From positions 1 to 44,128 of the forward strand of contig JAISFV010000041.1 of the NCBI GenBank assembly GCA_031263445.1: 44,128 nucleotides of DNA, read 5' to 3'. Under the pieces are notes generated by a model. The model worked only from the letters and a program-made list of their open reading frames with translations. It was not told the origin of the DNA and made no database searches. Positions 1 to 6,627 of the stretch are shown one piece after another; the stretch's first letter is position 1; every line of letters begins with the position of its first letter. The position numbers and the translations under genes are program-made. Source of the DNA: Synergistaceae bacterium (GTDB lineage: Bacteria > Synergistota > Synergistia > Synergistales > Synergistaceae).

Positions 1-158
1 CGGGAGAACTCCAGCATCTTCAGGAGTTCAGGCCTGTGCGCGTCCTTGCCGCTGGCCCTGTCCGTGAAGACTCTGTCCAGCCTGACGCCGGCGAGCTGCC
101 TGTCGGCGTTCTGGTCGGCTCTGCTCACCCTCACGTACCCTATCGTCCTCGCGCTCAT
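1..158 (-). CDS. Serine recombinase (resolvase/invertase family), N-terminal part, cut by window edge
   Basis: The reverse strand reads an open frame from an ATG at 158 to the window edge. It begins MSARTIGYVRVSRADQNADR and continues with an FTDRASGKDAHRPELLKML stretch. This is the catalytic N-terminus of a small serine recombinase (Tn3 resolvase/Hin/Pin type). The serine of the YVRVS motif is the expected nucleophile, and the Q-N-x-D-x-Q and ASGKD-x-RPEL blocks are diagnostic. A GGGGTGA Shine-Dalgarno-like stretch lies 4 bases before the ATG. Only about 52 residues are visible, so resolvase and invertase cannot be told apart and intactness is unknown. It points to a plasmid or transposon origin for the adjoining block. 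Confidence 0.88.
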   Translation of the reverse strand, partial: MSARTIGYVRVSRADQNADRQLAGVRLDRVFTDRASGKDAHRPELLKMLEFS

Positions 159-190
159 CGCGTCACCCCGGTTCCGTCCCGTCGTTCGGA

Positions 191-284
191 ACTGTCAGGT
201 TAGATTCTAAGACTGTCTTGCCGTGATGTCAACAAACTCATGAAACGGCCCTAATCTAACATAAAACCGAGACAGAGTGTCAGG
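191..284. promoter_or_regulatory. Dyads upstream of the recombinase, possible recombination (res-like) or operator site
   Basis: GTTAGATT at 199-206 is exactly inverted as AATCTAAC at 253-260. The element TGTCAGG occurs near both ends (193-199 and 278-284). Resolvases usually act at a res site immediately upstream of their own gene, so the position fits, but no family consensus was recognised. It could equally be an operator or chance. Confidence 0.3.
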
Positions 285-426
285 AAAACAAACGTCACTA
301 TGGGGTACGCTTGGATTGACATGTTCTGTACGGATTTAAGTCCACAGACGCCTGACGCGCTATTTTTCTGAATTCTGCGTCTCCCCCAATATAGAACCGC
401 GAGATCCTCCAGTGCGAAGCGTCAAG

Positions 427-1578
427 TCAATACGGCCTGTCTGTCACGAATTCGATGAAGTTTTCTTTTGAAACCGTGCCGTGACTGGCATCGGGATAAG
501 CGTCGCGAAATTTTTTAGGCGCCGCCCCGGATTTATTAGGCGAATACTTAAACTCAAAAGCTGAGAGGCCGCCTCCCGCTTCTTCGATCAAATCGATCTC
601 TTGCTTTTCCCATGTACGCCAAAAATAATCATTGGCGATTTTCTGGCTGTAACTGCGGTATTTCAGGCGCTCCATAATTATAAAATTTTCCCATAAAGCG
701 CCCAGGTCGCCACGCCCCTCGATATGGTTGAAATCGCCGATGACGGCATTGCGGATGCCATTGTCGTAAAAATAATACTTGCTGGTCTTGGTGACCTCGC
801 TCCTTAAATTGCGGCTAAAACCTCGGAGGTTGTAAAGGATATAATTTTTTTCAAAGAGATCGAGGTAGCGGGCAACCGTACGCGCATTTACGCCAAGCCT
901 GACCGCCAGTTCGTTCAGGCTGACCTCGCTTCCGACCTGGTAGGCGACGAGGGTCAGCAAATCGAGCAAGAGTCTGGAGTTTTTGACATTTTCAATTTCT
1001 AAAATGTCCTTGAAGAGGTAAGCCGAAAGGACGCCGCGCAGGATTTGCTGTTTTTCTCTCGTGTCAGGGGCGACCAGGACTTCCGGATACATCCCGTACA
1101 CGAGGAATTGAGGCAGGCTTTGTCTGAGCTCGAAATCATTTCGGTGCTTTGCCATTTCCATAACGGCGATGGGAAAAAGACTGACGGCCGTCTGCCTTCC
1201 GGTCAGAGGGGCCCCAATTTGGCTGGCCAGGTCGAAACTGGCCGAACCGGTGACGATGACTTTGAGGTCAGGCCGGGCGTCGATCAAGATCTTGAGGCCC
1301 CAGCCGATTTTCGGGATCCTCTGTGCCTCGTCGATAAAAACAAGGCCATATCCGCTCGCCCAGTCTAAGATGAGGCTTGAAGCCTCGCTTGAAAGCAAAT
1401 TGCGGACAGTGATGTCGTCACCAACGGCGCGCAGTATTTTGATATCCGCAAGCGTGTCAAGGTAGCAGTTGACGAGGGTCGTTTTCCCTGTCCGTCTCGG
1501 CCCGTAGATGGAAGTGATGTGCTTTGGGCGCATGAACCTGTCAAGCCGGTCATAATGGCGGTCAATGTAATTATCCAT
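427..1578 (-). CDS. AAA+ ATPase with DUF4143 nuclease-like C-terminus
   Basis: This is a 383-residue protein of the widespread AAA_14/DUF4143 family. Walker A is GPRRTGKT at residues 26-33, Walker B is the LVFIDEAQ block at about 79-86, and a sensor-1-like VIVTGSAS is at about 108-114. The middle carries a small winged-helix-like section, where SLNELAVRLGVNARTVARYL reads as a helix-turn-helix. The C-terminus has an EIDLIE ... FEFKYS pattern typical of PD-(D/E)xK-like folds. The family is common in mobile and defence-rich regions, but its cellular role is unsettled. Length is normal and the gene looks intact. It is a single gene with no operon partner. Its promoter leaves no leader (see separate entry). 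Confidence 0.85.
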   Translation of the reverse strand: MDNYIDRHYDRLDRFMRPKHITSIYGPRRTGKTTLVNCYLDTLADIKILRAVGDDITVRNLLSSEASSLILDWASGYGLVFIDEAQRIPKIGWGLKILIDARPDLKVIVTGSASFDLASQIGAPLTGRQTAVSLFPIAVMEMAKHRNDFELRQSLPQFLVYGMYPEVLVAPDTREKQQILRGVLSAYLFKDILEIENVKNSRLLLDLLTLVAYQVGSEVSLNELAVRLGVNARTVARYLDLFEKNYILYNLRGFSRNLRSEVTKTSKYYFYDNGIRNAVIGDFNHIEGRGDLGALWENFIIMERLKYRSYSQKIANDYFWRTWEKQEIDLIEEAGGGLSAFEFKYSPNKSGAAPKKFRDAYPDASHGTVSKENFIEFVTDRPY

Positions 1579-1584
1579 ATTTAA

Positions 1585-1593
1585 ATTATATCA
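1585..1593 (-). promoter_or_regulatory. Extended -10 promoter for the AAA+/DUF4143 gene, probably leaderless
   Basis: On the reverse strand TGATATAAT (TG-n-TATAAT, an extended -10) ends only 6 bases before the ATG at 1578. Transcription would start at or next to the start codon. No Shine-Dalgarno sequence is present, consistent with a leaderless transcript. Confidence 0.5.
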
Positions 1594-1655
1594 TATACAA
1601 CCAATATATTAAATGCATGTATTTATAGTACACGTAATTTAATCACACACAACTT

Positions 1656-1792
1656 GGGGTCAGCCCTCGAAACGTCAATACAGTACGTTAAGGCGAAACC
1701 TGTCACGCTGCAAGGATTGAGAATTACATTTCAGAAGCAGGGATCCGCATGTAGCTTAACGTGCTTAAATTTCCGTTTCGTGAGCTGACCCC
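1656..1792. mobile_element. 137-bp MITE-like element with imperfect 37/38-bp terminal inverted repeats
   Basis: The left end (1656-1692) begins GGGGTCAGCCCTCGAAACG. The right end (1755-1792), read on the other strand, begins GGGGTCAGCTCACGAAACGG. Both arms run inward to a shared CGTTAAG, so the arms match over about 37 bases with several mismatches. The 62-bp interior has no coding potential. A near-identical right arm (34 of 38 bases) sits at 39016-39053, which shows this is a dispersed repeat. No clear target-site duplication was seen (left flank ends CAACTT, right flank TAAATAAT). The parent IS family was not recognised. Confidence 0.72.
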
Positions 1793-2466
1793 TAAATAAT
1801 AACCCTCTTCGATAATGTCCTTCTATATGAAGGGAACCGATATTTATTACGAAAATGATAATAATTATTTGAATAATAATGATTAACTTTATCAATTTTA
1901 TAAATATATCCCGTGAAGAATCCCTCCAATCTTTTCATATCCATTCGTCCGCCGATTAAACCAACTATAAAAACATTGTCGATTCCTGCTTTCCCGTCTT
2001 TCTTAATAAATATTTCGATGTTTTTAAAATATTCGTCATTACATATTTTGAATTTTCTCCGCAATCCATTAATCGCTCCTTCTTCCCACTCCAACGAACG
2101 CATTCGAAAATCCATTCTTTGTTCTAATTGATCCAAGTAATCATCAGTATATCTATGTAAAGCAGAATTAATTATTTCATTTTCAATGTCAGTTTCTGAT
2201 ATTTCTTTATTAAAATTTATCAATCCAATAAACGCATTTATATCATGCGTGCCAGATTGCAGTTGCAAGAGATTTAGAGTAGAATTATTTTGCTGTATCA
2301 AGACACCTAAATATTCTAATACACCAATAGCATAATACGTATCAGTCATATATGATCTACCCGGCCCTGTACCGTGTCCTTGAAGCGTAAAATAGGACAA
2401 AAGGCTGACAAATATTATAATAATTTTAAACGCAAATGCTTGATCTTCTTTATCCTTTACACTCAT
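1792..2466 (-). CDS. AT-rich orphan protein of unknown function
   Basis: This is an open frame of 224 codons, clearly AT-richer than its neighbours (runs of AAT/ATA/TAT codons). It has an N-terminal hydrophobic segment at about residues 14-28 (KIIIIFVSLLSYF), suggesting a signal peptide or membrane anchor. It is followed by a polar, Tyr/Asn-rich body with no motif recognised. No convincing Shine-Dalgarno sequence precedes the ATG. The TAG stop begins at 1792, the last base of the inverted-repeat element, so the element may have set the present C-terminus. Composition and position suggest recent transfer. No function can be given, and a degraded or non-functional gene is possible. Confidence 0.55.
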   Translation of the reverse strand: MSVKDKEDQAFAFKIIIIFVSLLSYFTLQGHGTGPGRSYMTDTYYAIGVLEYLGVLIQQNNSTLNLLQLQSGTHDINAFIGLINFNKEISETDIENEIINSALHRYTDDYLDQLEQRMDFRMRSLEWEEGAINGLRRKFKICNDEYFKNIEIFIKKDGKAGIDNVFIVGLIGGRMDMKRLEGFFTGYIYKIDKVNHYYSNNYYHFRNKYRFPSYRRTLSKRVII

Positions 2467-3079
2467 CTTGGTAATTTGAATTGCAAGGCATCTGTCATCA
2501 CATCGCCTTCGTAAAAACTAAAAATCCGTCAGAAGTTTACTGTTTCTTCATAAATGACTATATGTGACTTTCAAATACTTTTTAAAAAACATAGCCCAAC
2601 TTTTTATTTAGAATGATTTAATTCTAAATTGCTTTACCGCAATTAAACCGTTGCGATAACTGCTCTCATCACATTCAGAATACTTTTGAAAGAACTCGCT
2701 TACAGAAACGCATGATACTCCTTTTCCTTACGTTGTCAATCACACGTCATCTCTCCATCCCTAACGCATTCAAGGACACCGCGCCTCTTCTCCTCGTACT
2801 CGCTCATGAACGCATTAATGAAAAAGCGTACGGAGAGAAAAACGGCAAAACTGGCGCAGGCGCAGCGGCAGACTGGCTGTCTGCCGCTTTTTCAGCCTTG
2901 CCCGAGGCGGAGCAATACTGCAGAGGTCAGGAGAATATCGAAAAATAGCGTCTCGGAGGACTGACCTGATTTGACGTTCGCTGAGAAAATGTCTTATAAG
3001 ACGCGTTATGACCGGTTTGCAATTCCATCAAAATCGTAAGACCTGCCAAGAAAATCGTGTGAATTGTTAAAATAATTTT
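2467..3079. other. Intergenic region, no convincing gene
   Basis: About 610 bases lie between two leftward genes. Visible features are a strong rightward hairpin terminator (separate entry) and a perfect 12-bp palindrome GTCTTATAAGAC at 2991-3002. A 78-codon open frame at 2712-2948 runs through the terminator hairpin and lacks a ribosome site, so I do not call it. Confidence 0.6.
2864..2893 (+). terminator. Rho-independent terminator
   Basis: AGCGGCAGAC at 2864-2873 pairs perfectly with GTCTGCCGCT at 2879-2888 across a 5-base loop, followed by a T run. It is oriented rightward, yet no rightward gene was recognised upstream. It may close a small or lost transcript. Confidence 0.7.
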
Positions 3080-4459
3080 TCATTCTGAAATGCGCTTGGC
3101 AAACAGATCCAGCTCCTCCTGAATCTGGTTCTGCGAGAGATGTCCGAGGGAGACCTGCTGAAGCGCTGAGTCAAGGTCGCGCTGGAGTATTTCCTCGCCT
3201 ATTTTTTTAAAGACCGTCTCGGCAGCTTTCGATATGACCTCAGCCCGCCGCTGATCCTCCTGCGACGGCGCTGCCCCCTGCTGGATGGCCCTTATGACGT
3301 AAGCGGTGGGGTTCTCCCTGCTCTTCGACAAAAGGCCGAGGAAAAGGGCCATCGCATAGTTCGCCCCTTTGGCGTGTTTTACAGACAAAAACTGCTGAAA
3401 GCACTGATTGCTCAGCCTGTCTATGTTGGTCTGCGACGCTTTCGCCGTGAAATAAAGCTCTCTCGACGCGATCAGCAGCGTGATTTTCGACTTCGACAAT
3501 TTTTCGCTAAGTGTATTGTTTTCGCTATATATATCGTTTTCACTATATGTAGTGTTTTCACTACGTATATTGTTTTCGAGACACATAGCATTTTCGGCAA
3601 GTATATTGTTTTCGCTATATATATCGTTTTCACTACATGTCGTGTTTTCACTATGTGTTGCGTTTTCGCTATAGTTGTCATCCCCCCTGTAGTAGTAGTA
3701 GTTTTTATTATTTAAAATATTATTACTACAACTACTACTACAGGGGGCAAGTGTAGCGTTTTCACTACATGTCGTGTTTTCGCTACGCGTGATTTCGACC
3801 CATCTGCCATTTTTTTCAGCGCTGCCAAGGCTCACGACGCCGCATTTTTCAAGGATCCGGAGCTGTGCGATGAGCGTAGTCCTGGCGACGCCGCAAGATT
3901 TTGAAAGTTGCGTCACGTTCAACATGCCTGAACCGCCAGGGAACTCGTCCATCAGGACCGCTAAGGCGCCAAGTGCCGTAAACCCCAGTGATTTAGCGAG
4001 CTTGACCGTATTTCCGTTACGTGTAGCGTTTTCGCTACATGTAGCGTTTTCACGTGTCGTGTTTTCGCTACACGTAGCGTTTTCGAGTGTCGTGTTTTTG
4101 CTATATGTATCGTTTTCACGTATATCGTTTTCGCTACATATAGTGTTTTCACGTGTCGTGTTTTCACTACACGTAGTGTTTTCGAGTGTCGTGTTTTCGC
4201 TATATGTAGTGTTTTCACGTGTATCGTTTTCACTACATGTATCGTTTTCGCTATATATAGCGTTTCCGACATGTATATCATTTTCACTATATGTCGTGTT
4301 TTCGCTATATATAGCGTTTTCACTATACATATCTCTCGTTATGGCATTTTTATCGAATGACTCAGGCGGCACGAAACAGTTGTTGAAGAAGCCTTTCAGC
4401 GAGGAGGCTCTTTCTTCCCTTACTACACTGGCCTTTTCTTTGATGTCGGTGAGGGCCAT
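3080..4459 (-). CDS. Repeat-rich winged-helix DNA-binding protein, partner of ParA (ParB-like or replication-initiator candidate)
   Basis: This is the second gene of a parA operon. Its ATG at 4459 lies 4 bases after the parA stop, with GAGGT upstream. The 459 residues divide as follows: a short N-terminus; 19 tandem units of a 5-6 residue repeat (typically TTYSEN, TTREN, ATCSEN) at about 38-150; a winged-helix domain at about 152-225 (LSKSCGVARTTLIAQLRILE is its helix-turn-helix); two more repeat units; a spacer with a YYYY run at about 237-261; ten further units at 262-320; and a helical C-terminus at 320-459. The C-terminal FLGLLSKSRENPTAYVIRAI stretch recalls the tail of plasmid replication initiators. 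Location beside ParA suggests centromere binding, while the in-gene iterons and AT-rich core suggest replication initiation. I cannot decide between these. The repeats are encoded by DNA arrays that may themselves be the binding sites. Confidence 0.7.
   Translation of the reverse strand: MALTDIKEKASVVREERASSLKGFFNNCFVPPESFDKNAITRDMYSENAIYSENTTYSENDIHVGNAIYSENDTCSENDTRENTTYSENTTLENTTCSENTTRENTICSENDIRENDTYSKNTTLENATCSENTTRENATCSENATRNGNTVKLAKSLGFTALGALAVLMDEFPGGSGMLNVTQLSKSCGVARTTLIAQLRILEKCGVVSLGSAEKNGRWVEITRSENTTCSENATLAPCSSSCSNNILNNKNYYYYRGDDNYSENATHSENTTCSENDIYSENNILAENAMCLENNIRSENTTYSENDIYSENNTLSEKLSKSKITLLIASRELYFTAKASQTNIDRLSNQCFQQFLSVKHAKGANYAMALFLGLLSKSRENPTAYVIRAIQQGAAPSQEDQRRAEVISKAAETVFKKIGEEILQRDLDSALQQVSLGHLSQNQIQEELDLFAKRISE
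3500..3676. repeat. Iteron-like array A inside the winged-helix gene
   Basis: About ten tandem 18-bp units read on the plus strand as GTTTTC followed by 12 bases close to RCTAYATRTNGY. They encode residues 262-320 of the minus-strand protein. The units abut without spacers. Most differ from the consensus at a few positions, for example GTTTTCGAGACACATAGC. Confidence 0.85.
3683..3747. repeat. 17-bp inverted repeat with AT-rich core between the iteron arrays
   Basis: CCCCCTGTAGTAGTAGT at 3683-3699 is perfectly inverted at 3731-3747. The 31-bp core between them (3700-3730) is almost pure A/T and includes TTTATTATTTAAAATATT. Iterons flanking an AT-rich, easily melted segment are the usual layout of theta-type plasmid origins. 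Here the segment is inside the coding region and encodes the Asn/Tyr-rich linker. Origin function is inference only. Confidence 0.6.
3752..3787. repeat. Iteron-like array B, two units
   Basis: Two units of the same GTTTTC-type repeat encode residues 225-236. They sit between the winged-helix coding region and the inverted repeat. One carries ACTACATGTCGT and the next GCTACGCGTGAT. Confidence 0.7.
4010..4348. repeat. Iteron-like array C, about nineteen 18-bp and 15-bp units
   Basis: The largest array encodes residues 38-150. Units of 18 bp (GTTTTC plus 12 bases) alternate irregularly with 15-bp units that lack three bases, keeping the reading frame. Several 12-base inserts are perfect palindromes: GCTACATGTAGC at 4034-4045, and GCTATATATAGC at 4250-4261 and 4304-4315. 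The 9-mer TTTCACGTG, shared with the inner half of the classical parS site, occurs at 4048-4056, 4147-4155 and 4213-4221. Such a clean array is unlikely to be maintained by protein needs alone. Confidence 0.85.
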
Positions 4460-4463
4460 CCGT

Positions 4464-5273
4464 CTACCTCGTGGCGGCTAGCTCGCCGTTGTCCTTCAGC
4501 CTGTCCAGCATTTTTTTGGCGATTTTGATGTGTTGCTGGAAGGGTCTGGCTTTCCTGTTTGGCCTGTCCTCTTGAAGCAGTTTTCCCGCGTCGGACATAA
4601 TGGATATAGCCGAAGAACGGTGTACGACCCCGAGCATCAGGTCTCCGCATATTTCTTCGATTTTAGGCGCCCACTCCTTGTGAGACCGGTTTTGCCCGTG
4701 AAACATCGTGGTGACAGTGCCGAGGATCTGGGGTTTGTTCTCTCCGCGTATCTTCCAGAACTCCTGGACCTTCATCATTAGCTGTTCAACGCCTTCTACC
4801 GACAGCCGCTCCGGCTGTATCGGAATGAGTATGTAGTCGGACGCGAAGAAAGCGCCCATCGTAAAGATGCCGATGTCTGGCGGGCAGTCGATGAAGACGA
4901 AGTCGTACTTTTTGTGTTTCGCCGCTTGCTTTACGAACTCGTCGATCCTGAGGCCCGATTTTTTGTCCTGCACTATCTCCCATACGCGCGCGGAGAGCGA
5001 AAACCCCCCTGGCGCTATGTCGAGCCTGGAAATCCTGGTCGGCCTTATTATCTGTCTGACCGTCTGCTCTGTGATCCCGCCGTCGTAGATTGCCGCTAGC
5101 GTCTCGTTAGGAGGCAGGTTCGGGTCGAGGAAGTATAGCGTGGAATTGCACTGTGGATCTGCGTCAACGATCAGCACCGAATATCCCTGCTCCGCAAAAA
5201 TACCGGATAGATTGACATTCGTCGTCGTTTTTGCGACTCCGCCTTTTTGGTTCGCCAACGAAATTACGATCAT
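4464..5273 (-). CDS. parA: ParA-type partition ATPase
   Basis: This is a ParA/Soj/MinD-family ATPase of 269 residues from the chosen start. It moves DNA cargo by ATP-dependent, nucleoid-bound gradients driven by a centromere-binding partner. The deviant Walker A is KGGVAKTTT near residue 10, the VDADPQCNSTL block follows, and Walker B is FVFIDCPPDIG. I chose the ATG at 5273 because GGAGG lies 7 bases upstream. A TTG two codons earlier would sit too close to it. The protein has no N-terminal helix-turn-helix extension, so it resembles type Ib or chromosomal Soj more than type Ia. It forms an operon with the repeat-rich winged-helix gene, the expected position of parB. No ordinary ParB is present in the window. 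Confidence 0.88.
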   Translation of the reverse strand: MIVISLANQKGGVAKTTTNVNLSGIFAEQGYSVLIVDADPQCNSTLYFLDPNLPPNETLAAIYDGGITEQTVRQIIRPTRISRLDIAPGGFSLSARVWEIVQDKKSGLRIDEFVKQAAKHKKYDFVFIDCPPDIGIFTMGAFFASDYILIPIQPERLSVEGVEQLMMKVQEFWKIRGENKPQILGTVTTMFHGQNRSHKEWAPKIEEICGDLMLGVVHRSSAISIMSDAGKLLQEDRPNRKARPFQQHIKIAKKMLDRLKDNGELAATR

Positions 5274-5279
5274 CTTCAA

Positions 5280-5779
5280 ACCTCCACAGGTGGATCGTTA
5301 AAAAGCGGTATTGGCAAGATATATATCACACATGATAACTTTTTGCAACGGCAACGATCAATATCTCGGCCATGCAAATAGAAAGCCTCTGCCAACGCAT
5401 TCTAACATGCCGTGCGGATTCGCGTCTTGCGGATAAAGCGTATCAAATGTTATTTTTTGCTAAACAAACTGTTTTTTGAAGTATATTGATTTTACGACAA
5501 AGCGACGATGCCGGCAAGAAAAATAAATCATTTTTTAAGACACAAGGCGAAATTCGGCAAATTGTCCGAGTGACAGAAAAGCCGGCTCTCGGCAGAAGCT
5601 CTGCGGTTTAGCTCCGTTAGAGTTTCGAGCCTTGATTTTAGCGGCATAATCAAAGCCGGTCACTCTTGAACAACCGGCTTTATAAAAACTTTTTTAATTT
5701 TTCATCTATCTACTTGACAGGGTGCGGTTCATCCTGAGCCATTGGCTTTCCCGCCGCTTTGTCGTAAAATAAAGGCATT
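5280..5779. other. Intergenic region upstream of parA and of the HEPN gene
   Basis: About 500 bases lie between divergent genes, and the promoter of parA must lie in the right-hand part of this stretch. No coding frame with a ribosome site was found. A rightward terminator lies at 5652-5694. I saw no GTTTTC iterons here, so the repeat is confined to the coding region downstream of parA. AAAGG just before the ATG at 5780 may serve as ribosome site for the HEPN gene. Confidence 0.55.
5652..5694 (+). terminator. Rho-independent terminator
   Basis: AAAGCCGGT at 5652-5660 pairs with ACCGGCTTT at 5673-5681, followed by a T-rich tract. It points right, ahead of the HEPN/MNT pair, and would insulate it from read-through. 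No rightward gene was recognised upstream. Confidence 0.6.
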
Positions 5780-6187
5780 ATGAGCAAGACGGTCAGTTAC
5801 CAAAACTTACGGCAGGCGATCACCTCGCTGGAAAAGACGATCTCGGCGCTGGGGAGAGTGAGCGACCCGGATATCGTCAACGGCCTCAAGGCCGGTATCG
5901 TCCAAAACTTTGAATTCACTTACGAGCTCGCTTGGAAGTGCATCGCCAGGTGGCTGGCGCAGAATACCCCTGACGCCAGGAACAGCAGCCTGCCCAAAAG
6001 ACAGCTCTTCCGACTGGCTGCCGATTACGGCCTGATCGCTGAACAGGGGCAATGGTTTGATTTCAACGACTCCCGCAACCTGACCTCCCACACTTACGAC
6101 GGCGGGATAGTCGATGAAAAAGTCTCTGTCGCCGAGAGCTTCGTCCCGGTCGTGAAAGACTTGCTGCGGCGGCTGGAGGCCGAATGA
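5780..6187 (+). CDS. HEPN-domain protein, nucleotidyltransferase-substrate-binding (HI0074/HepT-like)
   Basis: This is a 135-residue all-helical protein of the HI0074 nucleotidyltransferase-substrate-binding family, a HEPN-superfamily member. NFEFTYELAWKCIARWL and the SRNLTSHTYD block are characteristic. The latter supplies the R-x4-H motif (RNLTSH) of active HEPN RNases. In type VII-like toxin-antitoxin modules the HEPN protein is the toxin and the MNT partner neutralises it, in known cases by AMP-ylating or adenylating it. Its stop overlaps the start of the MNT gene (ATGA at 6184-6187), so the two are co-translated. Toxicity is inferred from the family, not shown here. Confidence 0.88.
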   Translation: MSKTVSYQNLRQAITSLEKTISALGRVSDPDIVNGLKAGIVQNFEFTYELAWKCIARWLAQNTPDARNSSLPKRQLFRLAADYGLIAEQGQWFDFNDSRNLTSHTYDGGIVDEKVSVAESFVPVVKDLLRRLEAE

Positions 6188-6465
6188 TTGCCGACGACGT
6201 CGCCGCCGAGATTAAGAAAATAATCCACGATTCCCTGCCGGGCGCCCAGGTCTTTTTCTTCGGATCCAGGGTGAAAAAGACCAACCGCCCTAACTCGGAC
6301 ATCGACGTTTTGGTCAAGAGCGAAAAAAAATTGACCTTGCGGCAACTGGCGCGCCTCAACGACGCGCTGACCGAGTCTGACATCCCCTATGTAGCCGACG
6401 TCCATGATTACTACGGCGTCAGCGCGGAGTTCCTCTCCGGCATTGCCGACGACTTGACGGAGTAG
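6184..6465 (+). CDS. Minimal nucleotidyltransferase (MNT, HI0073/MntA-like)
   Basis: This is a 93-residue minimal nucleotidyltransferase. FFFGSRVKKTNRPNSDIDVLV holds the G-S-x(n)-D-x-D signature of the pol-beta superfamily, and D in VADVHD is the likely third acidic residue. It overlaps the HEPN gene by 4 bases and forms the second half of the module, the expected antitoxin that modifies the HEPN protein. Gene order (HEPN first, MNT second) and length are both normal. The pair is often found on plasmids and genomic islands, in keeping with the surrounding mosaic region. Confidence 0.88.
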   Translation: MIADDVAAEIKKIIHDSLPGAQVFFFGSRVKKTNRPNSDIDVLVKSEKKLTLRQLARLNDALTESDIPYVADVHDYYGVSAEFLSGIADDLTE

Positions 6466-6627
6466 CCCTGCCCGCCGGAAGCCGCCCATATTTCTGAAGA
6501 GACGAAAAACCCTGTCCCTTATCCATAAAAACTACACATTCAGTCAATATAATCATCAGCGGGTTTCGGCGGCGGCGGGGTGGAATAACGCTGGCAGATT
6601 TAGATTTCGAAAAACGGGGGTATAGGC

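Noticed and set aside
2712-2948. A 78-codon gene on the plus strand
   Set aside because: It has no ribosome site and runs through a perfect terminator hairpin at 2864-2893, so it is more likely non-coding.
3500-4348. CRISPR array
   Set aside because: The repeats are 15-18 bp, abut each other with no unique spacers, and keep an open reading frame. No cas gene is present.
3374-4481. Plus-strand open frames across the iteron arrays (113 and 235 codons) as genes
   Set aside because: They result from the repeat lacking stop codons on either strand. They have no ribosome sites and no domains, while the opposite strand has a proper operon start and a winged-helix domain.
5280-5779. A classical parS or iteron cluster upstream of parA
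   Set aside because: No GTTTTC units and no complete parS palindrome were found there. The repeats are only inside the downstream gene.
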